A stretch of 64,000 bases of DNA, taken from positions 412,013-476,012 of the forward strand of contig NZ_VDMA02000005.1 in NCBI RefSeq assembly GCF_006334915.2. Reading direction: 5' to 3'. Shown here in pieces: positions 43,997 to 51,972 of the stretch. The notes below the pieces were generated by a model, which searched no databases, was not told the origin of the DNA, and worked only from the letters and a program-made list of their open reading frames with translations. The first letter of the stretch is position 1. Each line of letters begins with the position of its first letter. Both the position numbers and the translations under genes were made by a program. The DNA comes from Microbispora catharanthi (GTDB taxonomy: Bacteria > Actinomycetota > Actinomycetes > Streptosporangiales > Streptosporangiaceae).

Positions 43997-44524
43997 CTAG
44001 GCCGTCCCCGCGCGGCGGGCGGCGGCCAGGCGCACCGCGTCGAGGATCTTCTCGTATCCGGTGCAGCGGCACAGGTTGCCGGCCAGGGCCTCCCGGATGT
44101 CGGCGTCCGGCGGCACGCCGTCGGCGCCCGTGAGCAGCGCGTGGGCCTGGACGACGAGACCGGGCGTGCAGAAGCCGCACTGCACGGCCCCCGCGTCCAC
44201 GAACGCGCGCTGCACGTCGTTCAGTCCGCTGTTCGGTCCGCTGTTCAGCCCGCCGCCGAGTTCACCGTCCAGCCCGCCGCCGGAGGCCGCCAGGCCCTCG
44301 ACCGTCACCACCTCGCGTCCCTCCGCCTGACCGGCGGCGACCAGGCACGCGCAGACCGGGGTGTCGTCGAGATAGACCGTGCAGGAGCCGCATTCGCCCT
44401 GCTCGCAGGCGTTCTTGGCGCCCGGCAGGCCGAGCCGCTCGCGCAGGACGTACAGCAGGCTCTCGCCCTCCCACACGTCGTCGGCCGTCATCGGGCGGCC
44501 GTTCACCGTGAGGTTCACCCTCAT
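43997..44524 (-). CDS. xanthine dehydrogenase iron-sulfur subunit
   Basis: A 175-aa two [2Fe-2S] protein of the xanthine oxidase family. The plant-type ferredoxin cluster is CEQGECGSC with the fourth Cys in PVCACLV. The second cluster is QCGFCTPGLV with NLCRCTGYEKI. Between them is a short Gly/Asn-rich insertion (GLNSGPNSGLND, about residues 94-105) not usual for the family. It overlaps the FAD subunit by four bases. The molybdopterin subunit is not found beside it. Confidence 0.93.
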   Translation of the reverse strand: MRVNLTVNGRPMTADDVWEGESLLYVLRERLGLPGAKNACEQGECGSCTVYLDDTPVCACLVAAGQAEGREVVTVEGLAASGGGLDGELGGGLNSGPNSGLNDVQRAFVDAGAVQCGFCTPGLVVQAHALLTGADGVPPDADIREALAGNLCRCTGYEKILDAVRLAAARRAGTA

Positions 44525-45393
44525 GCGCTCCCCCTGCGGTCGCCGGCTCTGAAGTCGTCCCATGCCCAGCCGAGCGCGCGGCGCGCCATCACGGCCAGCG
44601 CGTGCGTGCGGTAGGCGGCGCGGCCCCGCACGTCGTCGATCGGCGCGGCGGAGGCGGCCACGAGTTCGCCGAAGCGGCGCGCCGCACCGGGATCGAGCGG
44701 GCCGCGGCCGTCCCAGTCCAGTGCCCCTGCCGCGAAGTCCTCGGCCCGGGGGGCGTGGCGCGGGGTCGGCGCGGCCGAGCCGATGCCGGTGCCCACCCGG
44801 CGCACGGACGGGTCCAGCGCGACCGCGAACGAGCACACCGCGATCACCATGGCGTTCCTGGTGCCGATCTTGGAGAAGTACTGCGGTCCTGCGGCGGCCG
44901 GGACGCGCACGGCGCGGATCAGCTCGTCGGGTGCGAGCGCGTTGCGCTTCACGCCGGTGTAGAACTCCCCGATCGGGATCAGCCGGGTGCCGCGCACCGA
45001 CTCGGCCTCCACGACCGCGCCGCAGGCCAGCAGCGGCGGGTGGCTGTCGCCCGCGGGCGAGGCCGCGCCGAGGTTGCCCGCGACCGTGCCCCGGTTGCGG
45101 ATCTGCGGCGAGCCGACCGTGCGGGACGCCTGGGCCAGGCCGGGAAGTTCGGCCCCGAGCTCGGCGATCAGCCGGGAGTAGGTCACGCCCGCGCCCACGC
45201 GGATCTCGCCGCCCTCCCGCGACCACTCCCGGAGCTCGGCGATCGGGGTGAGGTCGAGCAGGGCGGCCGGGCGGCCCTTGTCGAGGTTGATCTCCACCAT
45301 GACGTCGGTGCCGCCCTGGATCGGTGTGGCCTCGGGCCGCTCGGCCTTCAGCGTCAGGGCGTCCACCCAGGTCAGCGGTCGCAGGAAGTCCAT
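44521..45393 (-). CDS. xanthine dehydrogenase FAD-binding subunit
   Basis: A 290-aa CoxM/XdhB-type flavoprotein. The FAD signature PIQGGTDVMVEIN lies near residue 24, followed by GAGVTYSRL and the second FAD segment TVGSPQIRNRGTVAGNLGAASPAGDS (quoted as RNRGTVAGNLGAASPAGD, about residue 98). It passes electrons from the Fe-S subunit to NAD+. It starts three bases after the uricase stop and overlaps the Fe-S subunit start. Confidence 0.93.
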   Translation of the reverse strand: MDFLRPLTWVDALTLKAERPEATPIQGGTDVMVEINLDKGRPAALLDLTPIAELREWSREGGEIRVGAGVTYSRLIAELGAELPGLAQASRTVGSPQIRNRGTVAGNLGAASPAGDSHPPLLACGAVVEAESVRGTRLIPIGEFYTGVKRNALAPDELIRAVRVPAAAGPQYFSKIGTRNAMVIAVCSFAVALDPSVRRVGTGIGSAAPTPRHAPRAEDFAAGALDWDGRGPLDPGAARRFGELVAASAAPIDDVRGRAAYRTHALAVMARRALGWAWDDFRAGDRRGSA

Positions 45394-45396
45394 CGG

Positions 45397-46257
45397 CTAC
45401 TCCCAGGCCGGGCCGGCGGCGGGCGCGTCCTCGCGCAGCACCGTGCCCTCGATCAGCCCGTACGGCCGGTCGGCGGCGAAGAAGACCTCACCGTCGTTGT
45501 CCAGCCCGAAGGGCGCGAGGTCCACCAGGAAGTGGTGCTTGTTCGGCAGCGACAGCCGCACCTCGCAGACCCCCGGGCACTCGGCCAGCACGCGCGTGCC
45601 CATGGCGTACAGCGTCTGCTGCAGGGACAGGCTGTAGGTGTCGGCGAAGGCCGCGAGCAGGGCGCCCCGCGCGTTCTCGTAGGTCTTGTCCCAGTCCTGG
45701 GAGGCGTCCGCGTGCCGCCACGCCGCGTCCACCGCGGTGGCCAGGACGCGGTCGCGGGTCTCCGGCAGCGTCGTGTACTCGTCCCTGGCGAAGCCCCAGA
45801 ACTCGGAGTTGGTCGTGTTGAGCACGACGAGGTCGCGCAGCCCGGATACCACCCAGGACCGCGTCCCGTCGTGGTGGGCCACGCAGGTGCGGACCTCCCG
45901 GCCCGAGCGGACGAACGAGTGCCCGAACGCGCCGTTGCGCTCCCAGGCGTGCTCCTCGACGGCGACCCTCGCGTGGTGGATCGCGGGCTGGGAGTCCGCG
46001 AAATGACGGGCCAGCAGCAGCGCGAAGTCCTCGATCATCCCGACGCCGTGCTTCTTGGCGAACGCGAAGACCGTGTTCTTCTGTGTGTCGGTGGGCAGGA
46101 CGGCGGAGTTGTCCCCGCTCAGGTGCACCTCGGTCATGTCGCCCGACAGCGACGTGCTGACCGTGAGGTCCTTGATCCGGTGGGCGTCGCCGTGCCGGGT
46201 CACCCGCACGACCCTCGTCTCGGCCTTGCCATACCTGTTCGGCCCCAGAACGGCCAC
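45397..46257 (-). CDS. pucL: urate oxidase (uricase)
   Basis: Uricase oxidises urate to 5-hydroxyisourate without a cofactor. The 286-aa protein begins LGPNRYGKAETRVVRV (catalytic Lys/Tyr region), has LPTDTQKNTVFAFAKKHG (the Thr-Asp pair, about residue 54), LNTTNSEFWGF (about 145) and LPNKHHFLVDLAPFGLDN (about 240). It follows uraH by one base. UraH and UraD, which complete the route to S-allantoin, are encoded directly upstream. Confidence 0.96.
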   Translation of the reverse strand: MAVLGPNRYGKAETRVVRVTRHGDAHRIKDLTVSTSLSGDMTEVHLSGDNSAVLPTDTQKNTVFAFAKKHGVGMIEDFALLLARHFADSQPAIHHARVAVEEHAWERNGAFGHSFVRSGREVRTCVAHHDGTRSWVVSGLRDLVVLNTTNSEFWGFARDEYTTLPETRDRVLATAVDAAWRHADASQDWDKTYENARGALLAAFADTYSLSLQQTLYAMGTRVLAECPGVCEVRLSLPNKHHFLVDLAPFGLDNDGEVFFAADRPYGLIEGTVLREDAPAAGPAWE

Positions 46258-46258
46258 G

Positions 46259-46606
46259 TCAGCTCCCCCGGTAGGTCGAGTAGGCGAACGGGCTCAGCAG
46301 CAGCGGCACGTGGTAGTGCTCGCCCGCCTCCCGGATGGCGAACACGACGCTCACCTCGGGGAAGAACGCCTCGTCCCCCAGGTAGGCGCCGGTGTCGAAC
46401 ACGAGCCGGTAGGTGCCCGGGCGCGGATCTTCGGCCGGGTCCCACTCCCGGCCCAGCGGCGTCCAGTCCCGGATGCGGCCGTCGCCGTCGGTGCGGCCCT
46501 CGGCCACCGGCACGAAGCCGTGCGCGGCGCGCCGCGACAGCCGTACGAACAGGTCCTTGGCCGGCCGCCCGGCGGCGGTGTCGAGCACGTGCGTCGAAAG
46601 GCTCAC
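46259..46606 (-). CDS. uraH: 5-hydroxyisourate hydrolase
   Basis: UraH hydrolyses 5-hydroxyisourate to OHCU. The 115-aa transthyretin-like protein begins LSTHVLDTAAGRPAKD (active-site His near residue 5) and ends in the diagnostic YHVPLLLSPFAYSTYRGS. The GTG overlaps the uraD stop by four bases (GTGA). Confidence 0.96.
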   Translation of the reverse strand: MSLSTHVLDTAAGRPAKDLFVRLSRRAAHGFVPVAEGRTDGDGRIRDWTPLGREWDPAEDPRPGTYRLVFDTGAYLGDEAFFPEVSVVFAIREAGEHYHVPLLLSPFAYSTYRGS

Positions 46607-47076
46607 CGGCCCTCCCAGAGCTTGGTCAGCCGCATCGCGACGATCTTCGACAGTTCGTGCCTGACGACCTCGCGCTCGGTCTCGTCGTCGTTGCCGAGCC
46701 GGTCGCGCAGCAGCGCCAGCAGTTGGCCGGCCTCCCGGCCCGTCGCGCAGACCAGGTAGACGTGACCGAACCGGCTCTCGTAGGCGGCGTTGCCCTCGCG
46801 GAGCGCGCCGAGCACCTCGCGGCCGGCGTCCGCGGTCCCGGACTGCTCGGTCCGGGACCACGCGGCCTCGCGTCCCGCGCCGTCAGGCCGCTCGCCGATC
46901 CTCGGGTGCGCCGCCAGCGCCTCCAGCACGTCGTCCCAAGTGAGCGCCGCGAGAGCCGCCTCGCTCGCGCGGCGGAGCCCGTCGAGATCCCGGAACGGCC
47001 CGCGCGCGGCGACCGCCTCCAGCCACCTGGCGGAGGCGCAGCAGGACCGCAGGTCCTCCCGGCCGAGTTCGCGCAT
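46603..47076 (-). CDS. uraD: 2-oxo-4-hydroxy-4-carboxy-5-ureidoimidazoline decarboxylase
   Basis: UraD decarboxylates OHCU stereospecifically to S-allantoin. The 157-aa helical protein has the active-site segment LAAHPRIGE (catalytic His, about residue 59), AYESRFGHVYLVCATG (about 97) and the C-terminal ELSKIVAMRLTKL. It is the first gene of the purine-degradation operon; the upstream 206 bases shared with nfo hold an inverted repeat and four tandem repeats that may be regulatory. Confidence 0.94.
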   Translation of the reverse strand: MRELGREDLRSCCASARWLEAVAARGPFRDLDGLRRASEAALAALTWDDVLEALAAHPRIGERPDGAGREAAWSRTEQSGTADAGREVLGALREGNAAYESRFGHVYLVCATGREAGQLLALLRDRLGNDDETEREVVRHELSKIVAMRLTKLWEGR

Positions 47077-47153
47077 GCCCGTCAGTCAACCGCCGGGCCC
47101 GAGGCGATTCCAGCGGCGCGAAGTCCGAACCGGACGCCCTGCTCCGGGCGCCG

Positions 47154-47173
47154 CTTTGTACGTTGTGACAAAG
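47154..47173. promoter_or_regulatory. candidate operator between uraD and nfo
   Basis: CTTTGT and ACAAAG form an inverted repeat with an 8-base spacer, about 80 bases before uraD. It adjoins the tandem repeats starting at 47170. Confidence 0.35.
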
Positions 47174-47228
47174 GGGCCGCGGCAAAAGGGACTGCGGCAG
47201 AAGGGGCTGTGGCAAAAGGGGGGCGGCA
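47170..47228. repeat. four 14-15 bp imperfect tandem repeats between uraD and nfo
   Basis: Units of the type AAAGGGrCyGCGGCA start at 47170, 47185, 47200 and 47215; the last is one base shorter. They lie between the divergent promoters of the purine operon and nfo and have no reading frame. Confidence 0.75.
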
Positions 47229-47282
47229 CCAGCCTGCGCCAACGTCCTGTGCCCATACCTGTGCCAATACTCTGGGGGCATC

Positions 47283-48122
47283 ATGACTCCTTCCACTCTC
47301 ATCGGCGGACACGTCTTCGTCGCCGGTGGCCTCGCCAAGGGCGGGCTGAAGTACGCGGCCGACATCGGCGCGGAGATGATCCAGGTTTTCGTCACCAACC
47401 CGCGCGGCTGGGCGCTCAGCGAGGGCAACCCCGCCGAGGACGCCAAGCTCCGCGAGTCGGGCGTGCCGGTCTTCCTGCACGCCGCCTATCTCGTGAACTG
47501 CGGGTCGCCGACGCCGGAGACCCTGGAGAACTCGATCGCGGTGATCCGCCACACCCTGCGCAGGGGCGCCGAGACCGGCGCGCTCGGCGTGGTCGTCCAC
47601 ACCGGCTCGGCCGTGAGCCAGTCGCGCGAGGCCGCGATGCGCCAGATCCACGAGCACCTGCTGCCGGTGCTGGACGAGCTTCCGGACGACGGCCCCGACC
47701 TGCTGCTCGAACCGATGGCGGGCCAGGGCCAGATGCTCTGCGCGACCGTGCAGGACCTCGGTCCCTATCTGGAGGCCCTCGACCACCACCCCAAGGTGGG
47801 CGTGTGCCTCGACACCTGCCACGCCTTCGCGGCGGGGCACGACCTGGCCGCGCCGGGCGGGGTGAAGGAGATGATGGACGCCCTGAACGACGTCGCCCCC
47901 GGCCGGCTCAAGCTGATCCACGCCAACGACTCGAAGGACCCCTGCGGCTCCAAGCGGGACCGGCACGAGAACATCGGGGCCGGGCACATCGGCGCCCAGG
48001 CGTTCGCCGAGCTGATGCGCCACCCCACGGCCGCCGGGGTGCCCATCTGCATCGAGACGCCCGGCAAGGTGGAAAAGCACCGCGAGGACATCGAACTGCT
48101 CAAGAAGCTGCGCGGCGCCTGA
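47283..48122 (+). CDS. nfo: deoxyribonuclease IV (apurinic endonuclease, Nfo type)
   Basis: Nfo cuts DNA at abasic sites during base-excision repair. The 279-aa TIM barrel begins LIGGHVFVAGGLAKGGLKYA, has AYLVNCGSPTPETLENS (about residue 69), VVVHTGSAV, LLLEPMAGQG (metal Glu), VCLDTCHAFAAGHDL (about 178) and IHANDSKDPCGSKRDRHENIGAGHIG, in the expected order. The length is normal. It diverges from the purine operon, and one product of that operon acts on 8-oxoguanine, so a repair theme is possible but not proven. Confidence 0.92.
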   Translation: MTPSTLIGGHVFVAGGLAKGGLKYAADIGAEMIQVFVTNPRGWALSEGNPAEDAKLRESGVPVFLHAAYLVNCGSPTPETLENSIAVIRHTLRRGAETGALGVVVHTGSAVSQSREAAMRQIHEHLLPVLDELPDDGPDLLLEPMAGQGQMLCATVQDLGPYLEALDHHPKVGVCLDTCHAFAAGHDLAAPGGVKEMMDALNDVAPGRLKLIHANDSKDPCGSKRDRHENIGAGHIGAQAFAELMRHPTAAGVPICIETPGKVEKHREDIELLKKLRGA

Positions 48123-48240
48123 CCGGTGCGTCCCCGGGGCCGCCGGTGACCGCGCCGCGGCGGGGCACCCGGCGTTCTGAGGTAGCGGCGCCCCGCGTTC
48201 AGGGGCAGCGGCGCCGCGGGGAAAGCGGGGATGGGGCGTT

Positions 48241-48330
48241 CGCGGCGATCCGGCGCCCCCGTATGGCCGGATCGCCGCGCACCCCCCGATACGCGTGGGC
48301 GGGGCCCTTCCCCCCCGAGTAGGGCCCCGC
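48241..48330 (+). ncRNA. candidate 6C-like small RNA (two hairpins with C-rich loops)
   Basis: Hairpin 1 has a perfect 14-bp stem (48241-48254 with 48266-48279) and a loop with five C. Hairpin 2 has a perfect 10-bp stem (48299-48308 with 48321-48330) and a loop with seven C. A further six-C run lies between. Paired hairpins with C6-type loops are the hallmark of the actinobacterial 6C RNA. Hairpin 1 has one C too few, and simple terminators remain possible. Confidence 0.35.
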
Positions 48331-48462
48331 TTGGTAACCACTCGGTGACAACCTGCTCACTTTGTGATTACCCCGCGTGTCTTGCGACGTGCGAAAGACT
48401 ACGAGGTGTAGTCGGGCGGGGGGATGGCCCTTCGGACGAGCGGTCTCTAGTTAGCGCCATGC

Positions 48463-48489
48463 GGCCCGCTCCCGCACGACGAGCGGGCC
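48463..48489 (+). terminator. 9-bp hairpin in the nfo/ABC gap
   Basis: GGCCCGCTC and GAGCGGGCC form a perfect stem with a 9-base loop. It could end the ABC operon transcript (minus strand) or a short plus-strand RNA. Confidence 0.45.
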
Positions 48490-48568
48490 CCGGGAGACGA
48501 CGAGCGGTAGATCGGGGCGCGCGAAGACGCCCCGGCCGGCCCGCGCGTTCCCGACGAGTGTGCGCAGC

Positions 48569-49396
48569 TCAGCCGCCGAGGCGGCGGTAGCGCCGGGCGG
48601 ACAGGGGCAGGAAGACGAGCGTGATCAGCAGCGGCCAGCCGATCGCCAGCGTGAGGGCGTGCTCGGCGGCCCAGGAATCGCCCTGCCGGCCGGGGTTGCC
48701 GAACAGCATCCGGCACGTGGCGACCGTCGCCGACAGCGGGTTCCACTCCGCGATCGCCCCGAGCCATCCCGGCAGGAGCGCCGGGGACACGAAGGTGTTG
48801 GCCAGCATCGTGAGCGGCAGCAGCGGCAGCCAGGCCGCGCTCGCCGCCTCCGGGGTGAGCGCCAGCCCGAGGTAGATCCCCACCCAGATGAGCGCGAAGC
48901 GCAGCAGGAGGAGCAGGCCGACGGCGGCCAGGGCGTCGCCGATCCCCCGGTGCCAGCTCCATCCGGCGACCAGGCCGCACCCGAGCAGGATCAGCAGTTC
49001 GAGCACCGAGTTGACGATGTCGGCGAAGGCGCGGCCGAGCACCACGCCGGGCCGCGAGATCGGCATCGAGCGGTAGCGGTCGGTCACCCCGCGGGCGGTC
49101 TGCAGGCTGACCACCGTCATCGTGGTCATCACCCCCATCGCCATCGTCTGGGAGAACATGCCCGGCATCAGGAACTCGCGGTAGTCGCCGCCGCCCGCGA
49201 CGTTCATCGCACTGCCGAGGACGTAGCCGAACAGCACGACCATGACGATCGGATACAGCGTCAGGTTGAGGACGGCGGCCGGGTTGCGGACCCAGTGTTT
49301 GAGGTTGGTGCGGGCGATGACCGACGCGTCCGACAGCGTCCAGCGCAGCCGCTCGTCCCACCGGGGCGGCGCGTCCGGGGCGGCAAGGGCGCTCAC
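48569..49396 (-). CDS. ABC-2 type exporter permease
   Basis: A 275-aa membrane protein of the DrrB/ABC-2 type. About six hydrophobic segments are visible, including LYPIVMVVLFGYVLG, LLILLGCGLVAGW and the final LAIGWPLLITLVFLPL. It has the EWNPLSATVATCRMLFGNPG motif before the last helix, usual for this family. The GTG overlaps the ATPase stop by four bases. With the ATPase it should export a hydrophobic compound, as in daunorubicin-type resistance systems. Confidence 0.92.
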   Translation of the reverse strand: MSALAAPDAPPRWDERLRWTLSDASVIARTNLKHWVRNPAAVLNLTLYPIVMVVLFGYVLGSAMNVAGGGDYREFLMPGMFSQTMAMGVMTTMTVVSLQTARGVTDRYRSMPISRPGVVLGRAFADIVNSVLELLILLGCGLVAGWSWHRGIGDALAAVGLLLLLRFALIWVGIYLGLALTPEAASAAWLPLLPLTMLANTFVSPALLPGWLGAIAEWNPLSATVATCRMLFGNPGRQGDSWAAEHALTLAIGWPLLITLVFLPLSARRYRRLGG

Positions 49397-50337
49397 GCCG
49401 CCGCCTCCGCCGTCAGGCTCAGGAACACCTCGTCCAGCGTCGGACGGCGCAGGGAGACGTCCTCGACCTCGATGCCGCGCCGCTCCAGCTCGCGTACGAC
49501 CGTGGTGAGCGCCCCGACGCGGTCGCGTACGGGGGCGGTCAGGCGGCGGGCGTCCGCGTCGGCCACGGGCTCGGCCTGCGCGACGCCCGTGAGGACCGCG
49601 ACGGCATCGCCGAGGCGGGCGGGATCGCGCACGACGAGGTCGAGGTGGTCGCCGCCGATCAGCGACTTCAGACGCTCGGGGGTGTCGTCCGCGATCACCC
49701 TCCCCCCGTCGATCACCGCGATCTGCCGGGCGAGCTGGTCGGCCTCGAACAGGTACTGCGTCGTCATGAGCACGGTGCTGCCGGCGTCCGCGAGCCCGCG
49801 CACGGTGCGCCAGACCTCCGTGCGGCTGCGGGGGTCGAGCCCGGTGGTCGGCTCGTCGAGGAAGAGCACGCGCGGGGCCTGAAGGAACGCGGCCGCCAGG
49901 TCGAGACGCCGCCGCATTCCTCCGGAGTAGTGCCTGACCCGCCGGTCGGCCGCCTCGGACAGCCCGAACCGCTCCAGGAGCTCGCCCGCGCGGCGCCGTG
50001 CCGCCGCGGCGCGGAGGTGGTGGAGCCGCCCCCACATCTCGAGGTTCTCCCGCCCCGTGAGGATCTCGTCCACGGCCGCCTCCTGCCCGGCCAGGCCGAT
50101 GCGGCGGCGCACCTCGGCCGGCTGCCGCGCGACGTCGAACCCGGCCACGAGCGCGCGGCCGGAGTCCGGCCGCGCCAGCGTGGTCAGCACGCGGACGGCG
50201 GTGGTCTTGCCCGCGCCGTTCGGGCCGAGAAGCGCGCACACGCTCCCGTCGGCGACCCTCAGGTCGAACCCGTCGAGGGCTCTGGTCTCGCCGAAGCGCC
50301 TGCCCAGCCCCTCGGCGACGATAGAGTAAGAGTTCAT
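49393..50337 (-). CDS. ABC exporter ATPase, DrrA type
   Basis: A 314-aa ATPase. Walker A is GPNGAGKTT (about residue 39), the Q-loop is in GLAGQEAAVDE, the signature is HYSGGMRRRLDLAAAF (about 136) and Walker B is RVLFLDEPTTGLDPRSR. The C-terminal third has the DrrA-type extension ending RRPTLDEVFLSL. CATTAT ends six bases before the ATG and TTGATA lies 17 bases further up, so it is probably read from a leaderless mRNA. A TetR-type palindrome sits between the two hexamers. Confidence 0.94.
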   Translation of the reverse strand: MNSYSIVAEGLGRRFGETRALDGFDLRVADGSVCALLGPNGAGKTTAVRVLTTLARPDSGRALVAGFDVARQPAEVRRRIGLAGQEAAVDEILTGRENLEMWGRLHHLRAAAARRRAGELLERFGLSEAADRRVRHYSGGMRRRLDLAAAFLQAPRVLFLDEPTTGLDPRSRTEVWRTVRGLADAGSTVLMTTQYLFEADQLARQIAVIDGGRVIADDTPERLKSLIGGDHLDLVVRDPARLGDAVAVLTGVAQAEPVADADARRLTAPVRDRVGALTTVVRELERRGIEVEDVSLRRPTLDEVFLSLTAEAAA

Positions 50338-50344
50338 CTCTCCA

Positions 50345-50368
50345 TAATGGGACTTTGATGTCTCATTA
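50345..50368. promoter_or_regulatory. TetR operator over the ABC exporter promoter
   Basis: Arms TAATGgGAC (50345-50353) and GTCtCATTA (50360-50368) form an inverted repeat with a 6-base spacer, symmetric except for one base per arm. It fills the spacer between the minus-strand -35 TTGATA (50372-50367) and -10 CATTAT (50349-50344). Confidence 0.65.
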
Positions 50369-50414
50369 TCAACCGCGATCGTCTCCTAATGGAGGCGCTG
50401 CTAGCCTTCCGGGG

Positions 50415-50996
50415 GTGACCGACACCAGGGAATCGGGCACGCGCAGCCGCACGCGCCGTGCCATCCTCGCCGCGGCGGCCTCGGTCCTCGCCCGCGACCG
50501 CGGCGCGACGCTCGCGGACATCGCCGAAGCCGCCCAGATCGGCCGCAGCACGCTGCACCGCTACTTCTCCGACCGGCAGGACCTCGTGAACGCGGCCGTC
50601 GTCGACTCCTTCCGTGTCGTGGAGAGGTCGACGGCGGGGGCGGCCATCGACCAGGGCCCGCCGCTCGAGGCGATGCGCAGGCTGATCGCCGCCCTGGTGG
50701 ACGCCGGGGACCGCCTGGCGTTCCTGTTCGGCGACCCCCGGGTGCTCGAGGAGTTCACGGCCTGCTTCGAGCCCGATCTGTCGGTGCCGACCACCGTCAC
50801 CCTCATCGAGCGCGGCCAGGCCGAGGGGGTGTTCGACCCCGGCGTCAGCGCCGAGTGGATCCAGCAGGTGCTGTGGGCCCTCACCTACACGGGCTGGGAG
50901 GCGGCCGAGAAGGGGCTGCTCCCCCGGCACGGCGTCGCCGCCGCCGTGACCCGCGCCTTCGAGAGCGGCATGGTCGTGTCCCCGGCCCGCCCCTGA
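50415..50996 (+). CDS. TetR-family transcriptional regulator
   Basis: A 193-aa repressor. The N-terminal helix-turn-helix is TRRAILAAAASVLARDRGATLADIAEAAQIGRSTLHRYFSDRQDLV in pattern, with IAEAAQIGRSTLHRYF as recognition segment (about residues 35-50). The C-terminal helical domain should bind a ligand. It diverges from the ABC exporter genes, whose promoter carries a palindrome, so it very probably represses them. TAGCCT ends seven bases before the GTG, fitting a leaderless start. Confidence 0.9.
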   Translation: MTDTRESGTRSRTRRAILAAAASVLARDRGATLADIAEAAQIGRSTLHRYFSDRQDLVNAAVVDSFRVVERSTAGAAIDQGPPLEAMRRLIAALVDAGDRLAFLFGDPRVLEEFTACFEPDLSVPTTVTLIERGQAEGVFDPGVSAEWIQQVLWALTYTGWEAAEKGLLPRHGVAAAVTRAFESGMVVSPARP

Positions 50997-51029
50997 GGCG
51001 CCGCGGGGTGCGGGTGATCGCGTGGAGGC

Positions 51030-51758
51030 TCAGGGACGGAACTGTCGGACGAGCTGCTCGCGCACCTGCCGGGTGTGCCGCCTGCTCACCGGCAGCGTCT
51101 CGCCGCCCACCTGCAGGACCACCCGTCCGGCGTCGAAGCGCAGCTCGCTGACGTGCCGGGCGTTGACGAGTGTGCTGCGGTGGGCCCGGACGAACCCGGC
51201 GCCGGCCCAGCGGCGTTCCAGCGCCGCGAGGGACATCCGCACGAGGAAGACGGCGTCGGCCGTGTGCAGGCGCACGTAGTCGCCGTGGGCTTCGGCATAG
51301 CACACGTCCTGCCTGGCCACGAACTTCGTGCGGCCCCCGAGCTCGACCGGGATCGTCTCCAGGTCCTCCTCTGCGCCGGGAGGCGCGACGGCGGCCGAGA
51401 GCCGGCGTACGGCCTCCGCCAGGCGTTCCGGGCGTACGGGCTTGAGCAGGTAGTCGACGGCCTCCAGCTCGAACGCCTGGACGGCGCAGTCGTGGGCGCT
51501 GACGAAGACCAGGCGGGGAGGCGTGGGGAAACCGCCGATGAGCCGGGCCAGGTCGAGGCCGTCGAGGCCCGGCATGCGCACGTCCAGGAAGACGCCGTCG
51601 AGGCGCTCCCCGTCGGCGATCATCTGGACCATGTCGTGCAGGGCGGCCCCGCCGTCGGTCGCCGTGCTCACGTGCTCCACCCGGGCGTCCTGGCGGAGCA
51701 GGAAGGCGAGCTCGGACAGGGCGGGGACCTCGTCGTCCACCGCGAGGACACGCAGCAT
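51030..51758 (-). CDS. LytTR-family response regulator
   Basis: A 242-aa regulator. The receiver domain begins MLRVLAVDDEVPALSEL, has the phosphoacceptor D59 in VFLDVRMPG and the conserved Lys in DYLLKPVRPERL. A LytTR DNA-binding domain follows from about residue 140 (VCYAEAHGDYVRLHT, FVRAHRSTLVNARHV). Its natural partner is the LytS-type kinase at 53463-54614 on the same strand, but another histidine kinase lies between them on the other strand. Confidence 0.93.
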   Translation of the reverse strand: MLRVLAVDDEVPALSELAFLLRQDARVEHVSTATDGGAALHDMVQMIADGERLDGVFLDVRMPGLDGLDLARLIGGFPTPPRLVFVSAHDCAVQAFELEAVDYLLKPVRPERLAEAVRRLSAAVAPPGAEEDLETIPVELGGRTKFVARQDVCYAEAHGDYVRLHTADAVFLVRMSLAALERRWAGAGFVRAHRSTLVNARHVSELRFDAGRVVLQVGGETLPVSRRHTRQVREQLVRQFRP

Positions 51759-51972
51759 GGCGTCCACCGTGCCGCGTGCCCCGCCCTCCGCGCAAGGGGT
51801 GACCGAGCGGTAGGTGACATTCCCGATACTCTCCGCCACCATCGTGGCCGATGCCGAGGCAACCTCCACGCCAAGACTAGGTAGAGCTATTCGGCTTTTG
51901 CCGTCTAAAGGCCTTTTGTCCGCTACGGCTGCTTACCGTTGACAGGGAGACCAGGCCCAACGAGGAACTTCG

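Larger units (their letters stand above)
48123..48568. other. 446-base gene-free stretch between convergent nfo and ABC permease
   Basis: No convincing gene is seen. The stretch holds two long hairpins with C-run loops (48241-48330), an imperfect inverted repeat (GGTAACCAC at 48333 and GTGATTACC at 48364), a perfect GACTAC-N5-GTAGTC palindrome (48398-48414) and a 9-bp hairpin (48463-48489). This is far more structure than two simple terminators require. Confidence 0.7.

Noticed and set aside
48333..48568. c-di-AMP (ydaO-type) riboswitch or BlaI-type operator
   Set aside because: Core riboswitch sequences are absent; the GACTAC palindrome has a 5-base centre where BlaI sites have 4.
48231..48590. 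A 119-codon plus-strand frame past nfo
   Set aside because: It runs through the hairpins and is Arg/Pro-rich noise without a ribosome site.
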